Notes: generated by a model not told the origin, from the letters alone. A DNA stretch of 64,000 bases from an uncultured Bacteroides sp. (GCA_949289345.1 CASENS010000087.1:1-64000), one strand, 5' to 3'. Shown: positions 1 through 7,438, counted from the first letter of the stretch. Program-made: numbers and translations.

Positions 1-56
1 ACTCAAATCTACACAAAAAAATCTATAACAATAGGTGAGCTAAGTGGTCAATACTA

Positions 57-122
57 TTTTGGCCAAAAGGGTCAATCATATTGTAGCCAAAGGGGGCAAT
101 CCTGTTTGGCCAAAAGGGTCAA
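57..122. repeat. Triplicated GGCCAAAAGGGTCAA-type motif, possible IS21-family end
   Basis: Three related copies of a roughly 20-base motif lie at about 57-76, 81-101 and 104-122. The outer two share the core GGCCAAAAGGGTCAA and the middle one is a variant. Multiple short repeats inside the terminus are known for IS21-family elements. No istA/istB gene lies inside the window, so the element would have to extend leftward beyond base 1. The assignment is inference. Confidence 0.4.
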
Positions 123-462
123 AGTCGCGTGGCTTTTCCACCTAAGCCTGTTTGCGGATATGCTCTACAAGGCAAGCGAGGTATTCAGGCGAGCCATAGA
201 TGCGATTATCCATTTCGGCACGGAGCAGCACAAGTCCATCTTCGCACCCTCCGAAGCCGCCGACATCAAGAGTGTGATGCAGGAGTACGGGGAAACGATC
301 GAACAGCAGAATATGGTCGGCGCATGGCTCTGTGACTATGCGGAGAGCCGACAGCCGTTTGACGAAATAAAACATCGCCATACACTCAAAGAGGTTGGCG
401 ATGTGGCAGAGGGACGGTATGATTGGAAAATTGAACGAGAAGAAAGAAACCTTGACCTATAA
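121..462 (+). pseudogene. C-terminal fragment of a probable mobile-element protein
   Basis: This open frame encodes about 110 residues of normal-looking soluble, charged protein, including FADMLYKASEVFRRAID, VGAWLCDYAESRQPFDEIKH and a charged C-terminus. It has no ATG of its own near the front. The frame runs straight in from the repeat block at 57-122 and stays open to base 1, so the natural N-terminus appears to have been replaced by an insertion-sequence end. Base composition is richer in G+C than the flanks. I do not recognise the family with certainty. The style recalls proteins of Bacteroides conjugative or mobilisable elements, but that is only an impression. It is most likely a truncated, non-functional remnant. 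Confidence 0.4.
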
Positions 463-659
463 TTTATTTTCCCAAAAGCGCGTTTGTTTCTACAACAGTG
501 CTATGAGTTGTTTTCATTGTCACTCGCCTTAGTGACAAAATCGATTTGAATATTTCAAAAAAAACGAGAAGAAATATACCATTATCAAATATTGTATTAT
601 CTTAGTATCTAAAGCAATAGTATGATGCTCTTGCTATTAATCATTTAAATCATATTTGT

Positions 660-863
660 ATGAAAGAAAACAGTTTTCAAATGTGTATAGATTGTGCTAA
701 TAAGCAATCTAACCCCCAATTACCCGAGGGTATGTATTATTGTCCTTATGTACAAGATATTTTTTCTAATGGTATTATACATTATAGCATAGATGCTATA
801 GAATGTGTTCGGAATGGTGTTTTTAGAGAAAAAGAATCTCAAGAAGATGAGTACCCACAATAA
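660..863 (+). CDS. Small Cys-containing hypothetical protein (67 aa)
   Basis: A 67-residue acidic protein begins with ATG at 660 after an AT-rich leader without an evident Shine-Dalgarno sequence, which is normal in Bacteroidetes. It has the pair CIDC near the N-terminus, a third cysteine in YYCPY and a fourth in IECV, a spacing that could bind one metal ion such as zinc. No signal peptide or membrane segment is seen. It stands alone between the mobile-element fragment and the oppositely oriented two-gene operon at 1001-2643. The family is not recognised. The codon content is AT-rich like the rest of this accessory stretch. It could be a small zinc-ribbon regulator, but nothing proves that. 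Confidence 0.5.
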   Translation: MKENSFQMCIDCANKQSNPQLPEGMYYCPYVQDIFSNGIIHYSIDAIECVRNGVFREKESQEDEYPQ

Positions 864-1000
864 CTAAAAATGGAACTAATAACTAATTGGGATCAACAAA
901 ATTGACTTATGATAAGAGACTGGTTCAAATTTGAACAGTCTCTTATTACACTATAAGTGACATTGTTGTCAGTAACAAACCATTCATACTTAGGAACGCA

Positions 1001-1819
1001 TTATATTCTTCCTCCTTGTAGTCTAGACTGTAAATCGCCAAGGATTATTTGAAGTAATTGAGTAATTACAGAACCATTATTCAATAGCGCAAACGGATTG
1101 TCACTACATAACTTAGATATCAGTTCGTCCGTATTTTCCTTTATTTTTGCTATAAACATATGATACGGTAACATATTCTCACCTTCAACCCATACTTCCT
1201 CATCTCTTCCGAACTTATACTTTTGCCAAATATAATAAAGAGGATATTTGTAACTATTGAATGTAGACTCGATATGCTTTGCAACCTGATGTACTCCACG
1301 GCTATAAGCCTGTGAAACTATAGCATTTTTAATACGCTCAATAGAATGAATTAAGTGGTACAATTCGTCTCTTGTAAATGGAGCATCATCTTTAGGAGGA
1401 AAGGCTTTTCTTATGTTGTTTGTGCTGATATAACTCAAAACGTAATTTTCCATTAGGCGAGACCCCGCGCCTATACTTATATTACGCTTTACAGCTTCAA
1501 TCATTTTATCACATTCCTCCTCTCCCAACATTTTTCTTGTAAAAGAATCGTCAAATGCGAATTCAATATATTCATCTATTTTCTCTTTAGCAATCACAGC
1601 ACAGTTATACGCATGAAGAAAATTGCCCATCAAGTAGTTGCAGGAAGCCATTCCAATTATAATTTTAATTTTTAATGGTGTAATTTCCGACTCCAATTTA
1701 TTAGCTTCAACTAGAATTTGAAGCGCACGTACAATATTCCAAGCTTCTTCACTGTTACGTAATGCATCATTTCTCTGAATGAGTGCAGATGCTTGTTCAA
1801 ATAGTTTTTCAGAAGTCAT
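1001..1819 (-). CDS. Hypothetical protein with TPR-like N-terminus and shared C-terminal module
   Basis: The product is 272 aa and soluble, without signal peptide or membrane segment. Residues 1-130 are helical and resemble tetratricopeptide-type repeats (alternating small and aromatic residues, for example NYLMGNFLHAYNCAVIAKEK). Residues about 148-268 are homologous to the N-terminal half of the upstream neighbour: both carry KYPL followed by IW, an aromatic pair and FG, then ENPF or DNPF about 45 residues later. The gene starts 11 bases after its neighbour ends, so the two should be co-transcribed. The shared module suggests that the two proteins pair with each other or bind the same ligand. 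I recognise no function. The AT-rich composition and the mobile-element remnants nearby suggest horizontal acquisition. Confidence 0.7.
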   Translation of the reverse strand: MTSEKLFEQASALIQRNDALRNSEEAWNIVRALQILVEANKLESEITPLKIKIIIGMASCNYLMGNFLHAYNCAVIAKEKIDEYIEFAFDDSFTRKMLGEEECDKMIEAVKRNISIGAGSRLMENYVLSYISTNNIRKAFPPKDDAPFTRDELYHLIHSIERIKNAIVSQAYSRGVHQVAKHIESTFNSYKYPLYYIWQKYKFGRDEEVWVEGENMLPYHMFIAKIKENTDELISKLCSDNPFALLNNGSVITQLLQIILGDLQSRLQGGRI

Positions 1820-1830
1820 TGTTATTGAGT

Positions 1831-2643
1831 TTAATTGATACGTTTAAATATCCCAGAGAACTCTACAAGCCGTAGAGGATTAGGTGTAGCAAAACGGAGA
1901 ATTCCATTTTGAGGAAAGATGTTGCAGACAATAGGCTTTGATGAAACTCCATTAGTATTATCTATGGGGCGGAGCCTACCATACTGCACTCTGTCTTCAA
2001 GTAAATCCTCGGAAGAAGTAGCAAGTGAAAACTTATCATCAATGTAAGTTGGATTATTTATTATTCTAAACCTCATCCCTATGTATATTGAATGCTCCGT
2101 GAATATATATGTATTGCATGTTTCATGCCGGATACAACATCCACTCTCATAAATTTCATAACTTGTTGCATTAAATTCGAAAGATTTATGCAAGATTGAT
2201 TTCAGTAAATCGTCAGTATTGTTAAAATGTAAATTGCCAGAAAGCAAGTTCTTAAGTAGATGACGATAGGCAATTAACATTTTCTCTAATATCTTTTCAG
2301 AATTTGGAATAACTCCATAAAAATTAAACGGATTTTCAGCGGTATAGCCTGTTATCATTTTATTTAAAGTGTCTATTGTATCTACTTTAAAAGCCCGATA
2401 ATACAATAAAGGAGTTGTTGGAAGCGAAATGTCCTCAACCTTACCAAATCCATAATGTTCCCAAATTGCCATTAGTGGGTATTTTAAACTCTGATAACCT
2501 TTCAGTATCTGCAGAGATTGTGCCGAAGGATATTTTGAAGATGCTTTGTGAAACACTTCCATTATTAGAGTATCTACGGTAGCACATAAATCGTGAAATT
2601 CTTCCTTTGAATAAGGAAAACCATCTAAGATAAGTTTGTTCAT
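1831..2643 (-). CDS. Hypothetical protein, first gene of two-gene accessory operon
   Basis: The product is 270 aa and appears cytoplasmic. Residues about 10-135 form the module shared with the downstream protein, including KYPLMAIWEHYGFG and AENPF. The remainder (about 140-270) is beta-rich, has two adjacent cysteines in SGCCIRHETC and looks like a separate domain. The ATG at 2643 follows GGAAGGG about a dozen bases upstream. A 258-base leader separates the start codon from the inferred transcription start near 2901, and it contains the long nested hairpin at 2713-2849. No catalytic motif is recognised. The arrangement of structured leader, module plus beta domain, and TPR-like region plus module is unusual enough to treat as an uncharacterised system. 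Confidence 0.7.
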   Translation of the reverse strand: MNKLILDGFPYSKEEFHDLCATVDTLIMEVFHKASSKYPSAQSLQILKGYQSLKYPLMAIWEHYGFGKVEDISLPTTPLLYYRAFKVDTIDTLNKMITGYTAENPFNFYGVIPNSEKILEKMLIAYRHLLKNLLSGNLHFNNTDDLLKSILHKSFEFNATSYEIYESGCCIRHETCNTYIFTEHSIYIGMRFRIINNPTYIDDKFSLATSSEDLLEDRVQYGRLRPIDNTNGVSSKPIVCNIFPQNGILRFATPNPLRLVEFSGIFKRIN

Positions 2644-2712
2644 ATTCCCATAACCCTTCCAGTTCCTAAAGGACTTTTAATTATACGTTAAAGCGTGGAA
2701 CTGCATGCCACA

Positions 2713-2849
2713 CTTCTTAATGTACAGGCCCTGAGAAAACCTTTGGAAACAGATGTGGGAATAACAGCCCCACGCATATGCGTGGAGACCATTATATCAT
2801 CTCTTGTTTCCATTGTTTGAAGGTTCTCAGGCTTCGTACATACAAGAAG
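2713..2849 (-). ncRNA. Long nested hairpin in the operon leader (structured RNA or MITE)
   Basis: Read on the minus strand, the two ends pair in register through successive helices: CTTCTT with AAGAAG, TGTAC with GTACA, CCTGAGAA with TTCTCAGG, CCTT with AAGG, TGGAAACA with TGTTTCCA, AGATG with CATCT. The tip is CTCCACGC/GCGTGGGG closed by ATAT. Small bulges separate the helices, giving one arm of about 137 nt. A second hairpin (AAGACAT with ATGTCTT, 2850-2882) immediately precedes it in the transcript. A promoter-like box lies upstream at 2908-2915, so the element is probably transcribed as leader of the 2643-1001 operon. The imperfect terminal inverted repeats would also fit a miniature transposable element. 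Confidence 0.55.
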
Positions 2850-2907
2850 AAGACATAACGCCTCTTATTTTCAAAATGTCTTGGCAATAGTTACTTCCAG
2901 CCAAATA

Positions 2908-2915
2908 CAAAGGTA
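2908..2915 (-). promoter_or_regulatory. Bacteroides-type -7 box upstream of the accessory operon
   Basis: TACCTTTG on the minus strand matches the Bacteroides -7 consensus TAnnTTTG. No convincing TTG is placed 19-20 bases upstream. Transcription would begin near 2901, ahead of both leader hairpins. Confidence 0.45.
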
Positions 2916-3340
2916 GTAAATTTCTGAAATAAGCTACATTATTTTGGCAAAAATCAGCAATTTAAGGTTCATTTTATTTCCTGTTTGTACTTTTATTGGC
3001 TTGTAACCCATGTAGTGTATTGATTTTTATAGGCAGTTAATAATTCCCGTACAAGTTTGTTGTGACACAGTTTTATCTTATACTCTAAGGTTGTAATTAC
3101 AGGGTTATAGTCAATCAGAATTGATTTGCAAAAAAACAGCTATAAAGTCTATTGGTATTCAAGCAGTTACGTTTAGAATTTTTCGCAATATATTTCTGTT
3201 TTACTATAAATTAAAAAAGCGACTGATTTTTACCATTTAAAAATCCATAAGAATTGTCTGCAATCCGATGGAATTTCAAAAGGTCACGGGGATAGAGTTT
3301 CGCTTTGAAAAGGTCACCTGAGGGTCACCAATAAAAGAAA
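2916..3340. other. AT-rich intergenic stretch without a gene
   Basis: No credible open reading frame is visible on either strand. The decamer AAAAGGTCAC occurs twice (3278-3287 and 3308-3317), and GGTCACC follows at about 3323. Their meaning is unknown. The stretch lies directly beyond the tRNA terminator, where integrated elements often abut tRNA genes, but no duplicated tRNA 3' end was found. Confidence 0.4.
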
Positions 3341-3369
3341 AAGCACCTACAAAATCTTTGTAAGTGCTT
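3341..3369 (-). terminator. Rho-independent terminator of the tRNA gene
   Basis: The inverted repeat AAGCAC...GTGCTT, extended by pairing of TACAAA with TTTGTA, is followed on the minus strand by a T-rich run. It sits just 3' of the tRNA. Confidence 0.7.
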
Positions 3370-3380
3370 GATTCTTAATG

Positions 3381-3454
3381 TGGACCAGCCAGGGCTTGAA
3401 CCTGGGACCTCCAGATTATGAGTCTGTTGCTCTAACCAACTGAGCTACAAGTCC
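3381..3454 (-). tRNA. tRNA with CAT anticodon (tRNA-Met or tRNA-Ile2)
   Basis: The 74-nt cloverleaf on the minus strand begins GGACTTG, has the D-arm TAGCTCAGTTGGTTAGAGC, an anticodon loop with CAT between ACAGACT and AATCTG, and the T-arm GGTTCAAGCC. The acceptor stem GGACTTG/CTGGTCC pairs apart from one T-T position. CCA is not encoded. A CAT anticodon is carried by elongator Met tRNA and by the Ile2 tRNA modified with lysidine, and the sequence alone does not let me decide. A terminator follows at 3341-3369. Confidence 0.9.
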
Positions 3455-3532
3455 GGCGTATCCTTTTCGTGGATAGCGGTGCAAAAGTAGTGCTTTCCGC
3501 TGAATTATGCAAGAGTTTGGGAAAATACTTTT

Positions 3533-3844
3533 TTAGAACTTGTACTTTCGCTTAGGATTTTTAGGGAACCAGCCTTTGCGAACGCGTTCTTCCTGCTCAA
3601 AGATTTCCTTGATACTCCAAAAGGAGGAAAATGCGAAGACTCCTAAAAGAGAAGCTACCAGAATGTTTTCTACACATACTGAAGCGACGATGCCCGATAT
3701 GCCCAATAGCAGAAAGAGCCACCAGCATTTGGTACCCCAATAATATTCGGATTTTATCACTACGGGGTGAAACATTCCTATAATGAGAAATGTACACACG
3801 CCTATCACCAAGCCCGCAAGGTGGTATTCGTTTAAAAACTCCAT
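3533..3844 (-). CDS. DUF4491 family small membrane protein
   Basis: The 103-aa protein has three strongly hydrophobic segments (around residues 6-28, 38-55 and 58-75) and a basic C-terminus ending WFPKNPKRKYKF. The opening MEFLNEYHLAGLVIG, the central EYYWGTKCWW and the EEFEQ-like IKEIFEQEERV segment are characteristic of the Bacteroidetes DUF4491 family, whose function is unknown. The ATG at 3844 is chosen because the only upstream in-frame start would be a TTG at 3877 and family members begin at this Met. It probably resides in the inner membrane. It lies between the tRNA and an Lrp-type regulator on the same strand, with 74 bases to the latter. Confidence 0.8.
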   Translation of the reverse strand: MEFLNEYHLAGLVIGVCTFLIIGMFHPVVIKSEYYWGTKCWWLFLLLGISGIVASVCVENILVASLLGVFAFSSFWSIKEIFEQEERVRKGWFPKNPKRKYKF

Positions 3845-3918
3845 GTGTTTTGGCTTTGTTTGGTAAAATGGAGTCAAGCCCCGGCCCGTCTGCCGAAGCC
3901 TTGACTCGCCTGTTTTTC

Positions 3919-4380
3919 TTATTCCGGTTGGATAGGTATCTCCTTCTTGATGCTTTGTTCCAATGAAATCAATGTCTCAGTGGCCGTTACGCCCGATATT
4001 TGTTGCATCTTGTTATTGAGCAAGTCCATCAGATGTTCATTGTCACGGGCATATACTTTGGTCAGCATAGTGTACGGGCCTGTGGTGAAATGACATTCCA
4101 CCACTTCGGGAATTTTATTCAGTTCGGCTACAACGTTTTTGTACATTGAGCCTTTCTCCAGGTTAATCCCTACATACGTACAGGTTCTGTAACCCAAGGA
4201 TTTGGGATTTACATGGTAACCGGAACCGATGATAACTCCCAAGTCAATCAGACGCTGTACGCGCTGGTGGATAGCGGCGCGCGACACGCCACACTCGGCT
4301 GCAACATCCTTAAAAGGAATACGGGCATTCTGAGAAATTATTTCCAGAATTTGCCTGTCAAGACTATCTATTTTTTCCAT
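3919..4380 (-). CDS. Lrp/AsnC family transcriptional regulator
   Basis: The 153-aa protein matches the usual Lrp/AsnC length and layout. Residues 1-62 form the winged helix-turn-helix (LDRQILEIISQNARIPFKDV, then GVSRAAIHQRVQRL), and residues about 68-145 form the RAM ligand-binding and oligomerisation domain (YVGINLEKGSMY, VVECHFTTGPYTMLTKVYARD). Such proteins bind DNA as dimers or octamers and respond to amino acids. The ligand here cannot be read from sequence. It is preceded by a Bacteroides -7 box at 4423-4430, and is separated from the upstream FKBP gene by a strong terminator, so it is transcribed on its own or with DUF4491 downstream. Confidence 0.93.
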   Translation of the reverse strand: MEKIDSLDRQILEIISQNARIPFKDVAAECGVSRAAIHQRVQRLIDLGVIIGSGYHVNPKSLGYRTCTYVGINLEKGSMYKNVVAELNKIPEVVECHFTTGPYTMLTKVYARDNEHLMDLLNNKMQQISGVTATETLISLEQSIKKEIPIQPE

Positions 4381-4422
4381 AATATAACAAATGTGAGTTT
4401 CGTATGATTGTCAAATAGTAAG

Positions 4423-4430
4423 CAAATGTA
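4423..4430 (-). promoter_or_regulatory. -7 box for the Lrp/AsnC gene
   Basis: TACATTTG on the minus strand fits TAnnTTTG and lies 43 bases before the ATG. No good -33 TTG is in place. Confidence 0.5.
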
Positions 4431-4491
4431 GGGAAATATTTTAATTTATCTATGAAACAGACAAAAAAAATAGAGGATAAGCATAAAAAAA

Positions 4492-4529
4492 CGGATAAGA
4501 CTTGTGCCAAATGGCGTTTGTCTTATCCG
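4492..4529 (-). terminator. Strong terminator after the FKBP operon
   Basis: A perfect 10-bp stem (CGGATAAGAC with GTCTTATCCG) and an 18-base loop are followed on the minus strand by a run of T (A run at 4485-4491). Confidence 0.85.
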
Positions 4530-4560
4530 CAAGAACTTACGTTTTGACAGGGGGACGGGT

Positions 4561-5451
4561 TTATTTCTTTTTGTCGATGCCCACCAATTCTACTTCAAAT
4601 ATCAAGGTAGAGAACGGTTTGATATGTGCGCCGGTAGCTCGTGAGCCATATGCCAGGCTGTAAGGGATGTAGAGTTCCCATTTAGAGCCTACAGGCATCA
4701 TGGTCAGTGCTTCGGTCCAACCTTTGATGACACGGTCAGCACGGAAAGTAGCGGGTTGCGTTTTCCCGTTTTTGTCTTTACGTTTGTAAGAGCTGTCAAA
4801 CTCAGTGCCGTCTATCAGAGTACCTCTATAGTTCACCTTTACGAAGCTGGTGTCCGCAGGAATTTCACCTGTACCTTTTTCCAGGATTTTATATTGCAGG
4901 CCACTTTCGGTCGTTATCACGCCTTCTTTCTTCTTGTTCTCTTCCAAGAATTTTTCGCCTTCAGCAATTTGATCCGCATATTGTTCTTTCAAAGCCTCTT
5001 CACGGAACATTTCCATCTTCTGTTGCATATAAGTTTGTGCGTACAGCTTATCCATGGAATTGCCCTTTTTGGCTACGCCTGCCACAAAACCCGCCAACAT
5101 GTTTTCGCGGCTGATGCTCTTGGTCGAATCCTTTCCGAAGATTTGTTGATTGAAACCTTCTACCCAGTTTTTGCTTACCATCTGGCCTACTTGCAATCCC
5201 ACCATGTAAGCCACGTCCTTTTGGCTGATTTTGGAAGCGCCTTCGTTAAAACCTTTCAGGAATTCAGGCATCATAGTCGTATCTACGCCCTGTTGCAACA
5301 GGAATTGTTCCAAGCCTTCGGTGCGTGCCATACCGATGGCGTACGATAAAGAGTCAATGTCATTTTGCAAGTTGGCTTTCGGAGCCTGCCCGCCGCAGGA
5401 TGCCAATGTGGCGGCAGCTGCCAGAGCCATCATAAATTTTACTGTTTTCAT
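4561..5451 (-). CDS. FKBP-type peptidyl-prolyl cis-trans isomerase lipoprotein
   Basis: The 296-aa protein starts with a lipoprotein signal (hydrophobic stretch to LASC, Cys-19). Residues about 30-175 form the helical FKBP N-terminal dimerisation domain (DSLSYAIGMARTEGL), and residues about 190-293 form the FKBP fold with VNYRGTLIDGTEFDSS, VIKGWTEALTMMPVG, WELYIP and LIFEVELVGI. The enzyme catalyses prolyl isomerisation and chaperones envelope proteins. The lipid anchor places it in the periplasm or on a membrane facing it. It lies 18 bases downstream of a second FKBP gene and ends at a strong terminator, so the two form an operon. The layout is like FkpA/Mip-type isomerases. Confidence 0.93.
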   Translation of the reverse strand: MKTVKFMMALAAAATLASCGGQAPKANLQNDIDSLSYAIGMARTEGLEQFLLQQGVDTTMMPEFLKGFNEGASKISQKDVAYMVGLQVGQMVSKNWVEGFNQQIFGKDSTKSISRENMLAGFVAGVAKKGNSMDKLYAQTYMQQKMEMFREEALKEQYADQIAEGEKFLEENKKKEGVITTESGLQYKILEKGTGEIPADTSFVKVNYRGTLIDGTEFDSSYKRKDKNGKTQPATFRADRVIKGWTEALTMMPVGSKWELYIPYSLAYGSRATGAHIKPFSTLIFEVELVGIDKKK

Positions 5452-5469
5452 TTTGCTTTAATTGTTTAT

Positions 5470-6063
5470 TTATTCAGATAGTATTTTCAAAAGTTCTACT
5501 TCGAATATCAGTGTGCTGTGTGGTGGTATCATTTCGCCCGCGCCTTGCGCACCATAACCTAATTCGCTGGGAATGTACAGTTTCCACTTGGATCCTTCGG
5601 GCATCAGCTGCAAAGCTTCCACCCATCCGGGTATCACTTGGCCGACTCCGAAGGTAGCCGGCTGCCCGCGCTTGATGGAGCTGTCGAAAAGGGTGCCGTC
5701 TATCAGTGTCCCTTCGTAATGGCATTGCACCCGGTCGGTGACCTTGGCGTAACGTCCCACGTTGCCTTCCTTGACAACCTCGTATTGCAGGCCACTGGGC
5801 AAAGTCACCACGCCCGGACGCTGTTTGTTTTCTTCCAGGAAACGTTTGCCCTTTTCGATGTTTTCGGCATTGACGCGCGCTTCCATTTCCTCGAAGTAGT
5901 GATTAACGATGGTGCGGGCTTCCACATGTGTGATGGCGGTAGGATTGCCTTCCAGCACATCGCGGACGGCTTGCGCGAAATCATCCACCGAAATGTCCTT
6001 TGCGCCCATGCTTAAAAGATTCTGACCTATACCCAGGCCGATTGCATAACTGAATTTGTCCAT
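5470..6063 (-). CDS. FKBP-type peptidyl-prolyl cis-trans isomerase
   Basis: A 197-aa paralogue of the downstream lipoprotein gene begins MDKFSYAIGLGIGQNL, equivalent to the mature N-terminal domain of its neighbour, and has no signal peptide. The FKBP domain (about residues 100-195) has QCHYEGTLIDGTLFDSS, VIPGWVEALQLMPEG, WKLYIPSELGYG and LIFEVELLKI. The ATG at 6063 is preferred over the in-frame ATG at 6112-6114 because a -7 promoter box lies between them at 6084-6091. It appears cytoplasmic unless secreted by another route. Two tandem FKBPs with different predicted locations suggest duplication and specialisation. Confidence 0.92.
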   Translation of the reverse strand: MDKFSYAIGLGIGQNLLSMGAKDISVDDFAQAVRDVLEGNPTAITHVEARTIVNHYFEEMEARVNAENIEKGKRFLEENKQRPGVVTLPSGLQYEVVKEGNVGRYAKVTDRVQCHYEGTLIDGTLFDSSIKRGQPATFGVGQVIPGWVEALQLMPEGSKWKLYIPSELGYGAQGAGEMIPPHSTLIFEVELLKILSE

Positions 6064-6083
6064 ATCGTTTTTAAAATGAGTCG

Positions 6084-6091
6084 CAAAAGTA
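6084..6091 (-). promoter_or_regulatory. -7 box for the FKBP operon
   Basis: TACTTTTG on the minus strand fits TAnnTTTG. The expected start of transcription lies about 14 bases before the ATG at 6063, which decides that start codon. Confidence 0.55.
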
Positions 6092-6154
6092 CGTGTTTTA
6101 TTTGAATGCCCCATGTTTAGGACATTAAAAATTCTTATTTATGCCTGTTATCGT

Positions 6155-6676
6155 TCAATCAGCTACAACTTTGCGAAAGAAAGAAGACGTCTCCGCAAGG
6201 AAAAGTCCGTGCCTTTGCGAAAGAAAGGCAATGGCCGTTCCCCCTCCTCCATCGTTATCATTGTCCACAAAACGGATGTCGAAGCGTCCTTCCGTGACAT
6301 TTCCACCTTGAAAAGTGCCGCTGATTACCTTCCCGTCATTGCGAGTGATGAAGGCTTCCCCATCACCTAAGGTTTCGGAGCTTGTATAGGCACAGGCGGA
6401 ATGGGCAACGGGATTCGTCAGCGTAAGCGTGAATGTACGGAACAAATCCACCGGAGCGGTGATGATAACCTTATAACCGGACTCATCTGTCTGAGAAACA
6501 GCTTGCGGAAGGCCGAAGCGTCCGCTTGTGTACACCCAACCTTCCAAAAGGCATCCAAATGTGTTCCGTCCTTCCGTGGTAGCTTCGGGCATCAGGGTAG
6601 GGTCAATGGATGTGTCTTCCGTGCAAGAGGCGCAGGCCAGAATTAATAATAGGAATAGAAATTTCTTCATGGTCAT
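6155..6676 (-). CDS. Hypothetical lipoprotein
   Basis: The protein is about 173 aa with a lipoprotein signal peptide (MKKFLFLLLILACASC; Cys is residue 18, or 16 if translation starts at the second ATG at 6670). The segment GRNTFGCLLEGWVY near residue 37 resembles the start of small Bacteroidetes surface lipoproteins of the DUF6252 kind, which is a weak assignment. The middle is beta-rich and ends in TEGRFDIRFVDN. After this a glycine run and a different-looking tail follow, which may be an extension or the result of a late frameshift. It lies 27 bases downstream of the beta-barrel gene at 6704-7366 and is probably co-transcribed and partnered with it. Confidence 0.65.
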   Translation of the reverse strand: MTMKKFLFLLLILACASCTEDTSIDPTLMPEATTEGRNTFGCLLEGWVYTSGRFGLPQAVSQTDESGYKVIITAPVDLFRTFTLTLTNPVAHSACAYTSSETLGDGEAFITRNDGKVISGTFQGGNVTEGRFDIRFVDNDNDGGGGTAIAFLSQRHGLFLAETSSFFRKVVAD

Positions 6677-6703
6677 ATGATATTGCAGATATGAGAGAAA
6701 GTG

Positions 6704-7366
6704 TTAAAAATGATAGTCCACACCGAAAAGCAAAGACAACTGTCCGAAGTAGCCTCCGCCCGTCTGCGGATCGTCCACTTGCCAACGCTTCCCGTGATAG
6801 CCCACTGAATAGGCATTGGAAGAAGATAAAATCCAGTTGAGCCTGGCGGAAATCCCCCAATGCCGTGAGAGGAAATATTCTCCTCCACCGGAAAGATTGA
6901 AGGCAAGCTTATTCATGGACACGTCGCGCGGTTTCCCATACACCACACTTTTGTCCTTATAGATTTGATAGCCCGGGCCGGCGGCCACTTGCCATAAACC
7001 ATGTTTGTGGAAGAAAAACACACCCACCTGCAAAGCCAAGTAGTGCATGCCTATTTTATCCGCACCTTCTTCGTGAACGGCTTTGTATAAGCCTCCCTGA
7101 TAGATAATGCCGGGACCTACCTTCACAGCTTTTTCGGAAGAGCGTGAGCCGGTATACCAATAATCGGCTTCCCAAGCGATGCCTTTACGCAAATCATTCC
7201 GATAAGTATCCGCCTGGCGAGTAATGCCAAGCAGCTTTCCGACATACCACGATGGGCCTGCATATAGGGAAAAGGTGGAAGTGGGAAATGTTTCTTCTTG
7301 TGCCGTCGAGGGCATCCGTCCCAGTAAGAGCGCAAGAACCAGCCAGACATAGCGCAGATGCTTCAT
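6704..7366 (-). CDS. Outer-membrane beta-barrel protein
   Basis: The 220-aa protein has a cleavable signal peptide (hydrophobic residues 5-17, cleavage near STAQ-EE). Beyond it, alternating aromatic/glycine beta strands dominate, such as FSLYAGPSWYVG, VGPGIIYQGGLY, VAAGPGYQIY and GGGEYFLSRHWG, and the chain ends with FGVDYHF, a C-terminal aromatic typical of outer-membrane barrels. The size suggests an 8- or 10-stranded barrel of the OmpW/Opa-like class. The function is unknown. It is the first gene of a two-gene unit with the lipoprotein at 6155-6676 and has its own promoter-like box at 7408-7438, divergent from the sirtuin gene. Confidence 0.75.
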   Translation of the reverse strand: MKHLRYVWLVLALLLGRMPSTAQEETFPTSTFSLYAGPSWYVGKLLGITRQADTYRNDLRKGIAWEADYWYTGSRSSEKAVKVGPGIIYQGGLYKAVHEEGADKIGMHYLALQVGVFFFHKHGLWQVAAGPGYQIYKDKSVVYGKPRDVSMNKLAFNLSGGGEYFLSRHWGISARLNWILSSSNAYSVGYHGKRWQVDDPQTGGGYFGQLSLLFGVDYHF

Positions 7367-7407
7367 ACCGTTTTAATATTTTATATAATGATTTCACATA
7401 TAAAATG

Positions 7408-7438
7408 CAAAATTAAGCCAAATACTGCACACATCCAA
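7408..7438 (-). promoter_or_regulatory. Bacteroides promoter for the barrel/lipoprotein pair
   Basis: TAATTTTG (7415-7408, minus) fits TAnnTTTG, and TTG (7438-7436) lies 20 bases upstream, close to the consensus spacing. Confidence 0.6.

Noticed and set aside
2713..2849. CRISPR repeat or retron msr-msd RNA
   Set aside because: The palindrome CCACGCATATGCGTGG recalls a CRISPR stem, but it is single-copy, without spacers or cas genes. No reverse transcriptase gene is in the window.
3278..3329. Repeated GGTCAC motifs as an attachment site or operator
   Set aside because: No matching copy near the other end of the accessory region and no tRNA duplication were found, so there is no basis for an att call.
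4756..5349. 197-codon open frame opposite the FKBP lipoprotein gene
   Set aside because: It is fully antisense to a well-supported gene, has no start signal and no recognisable domain.
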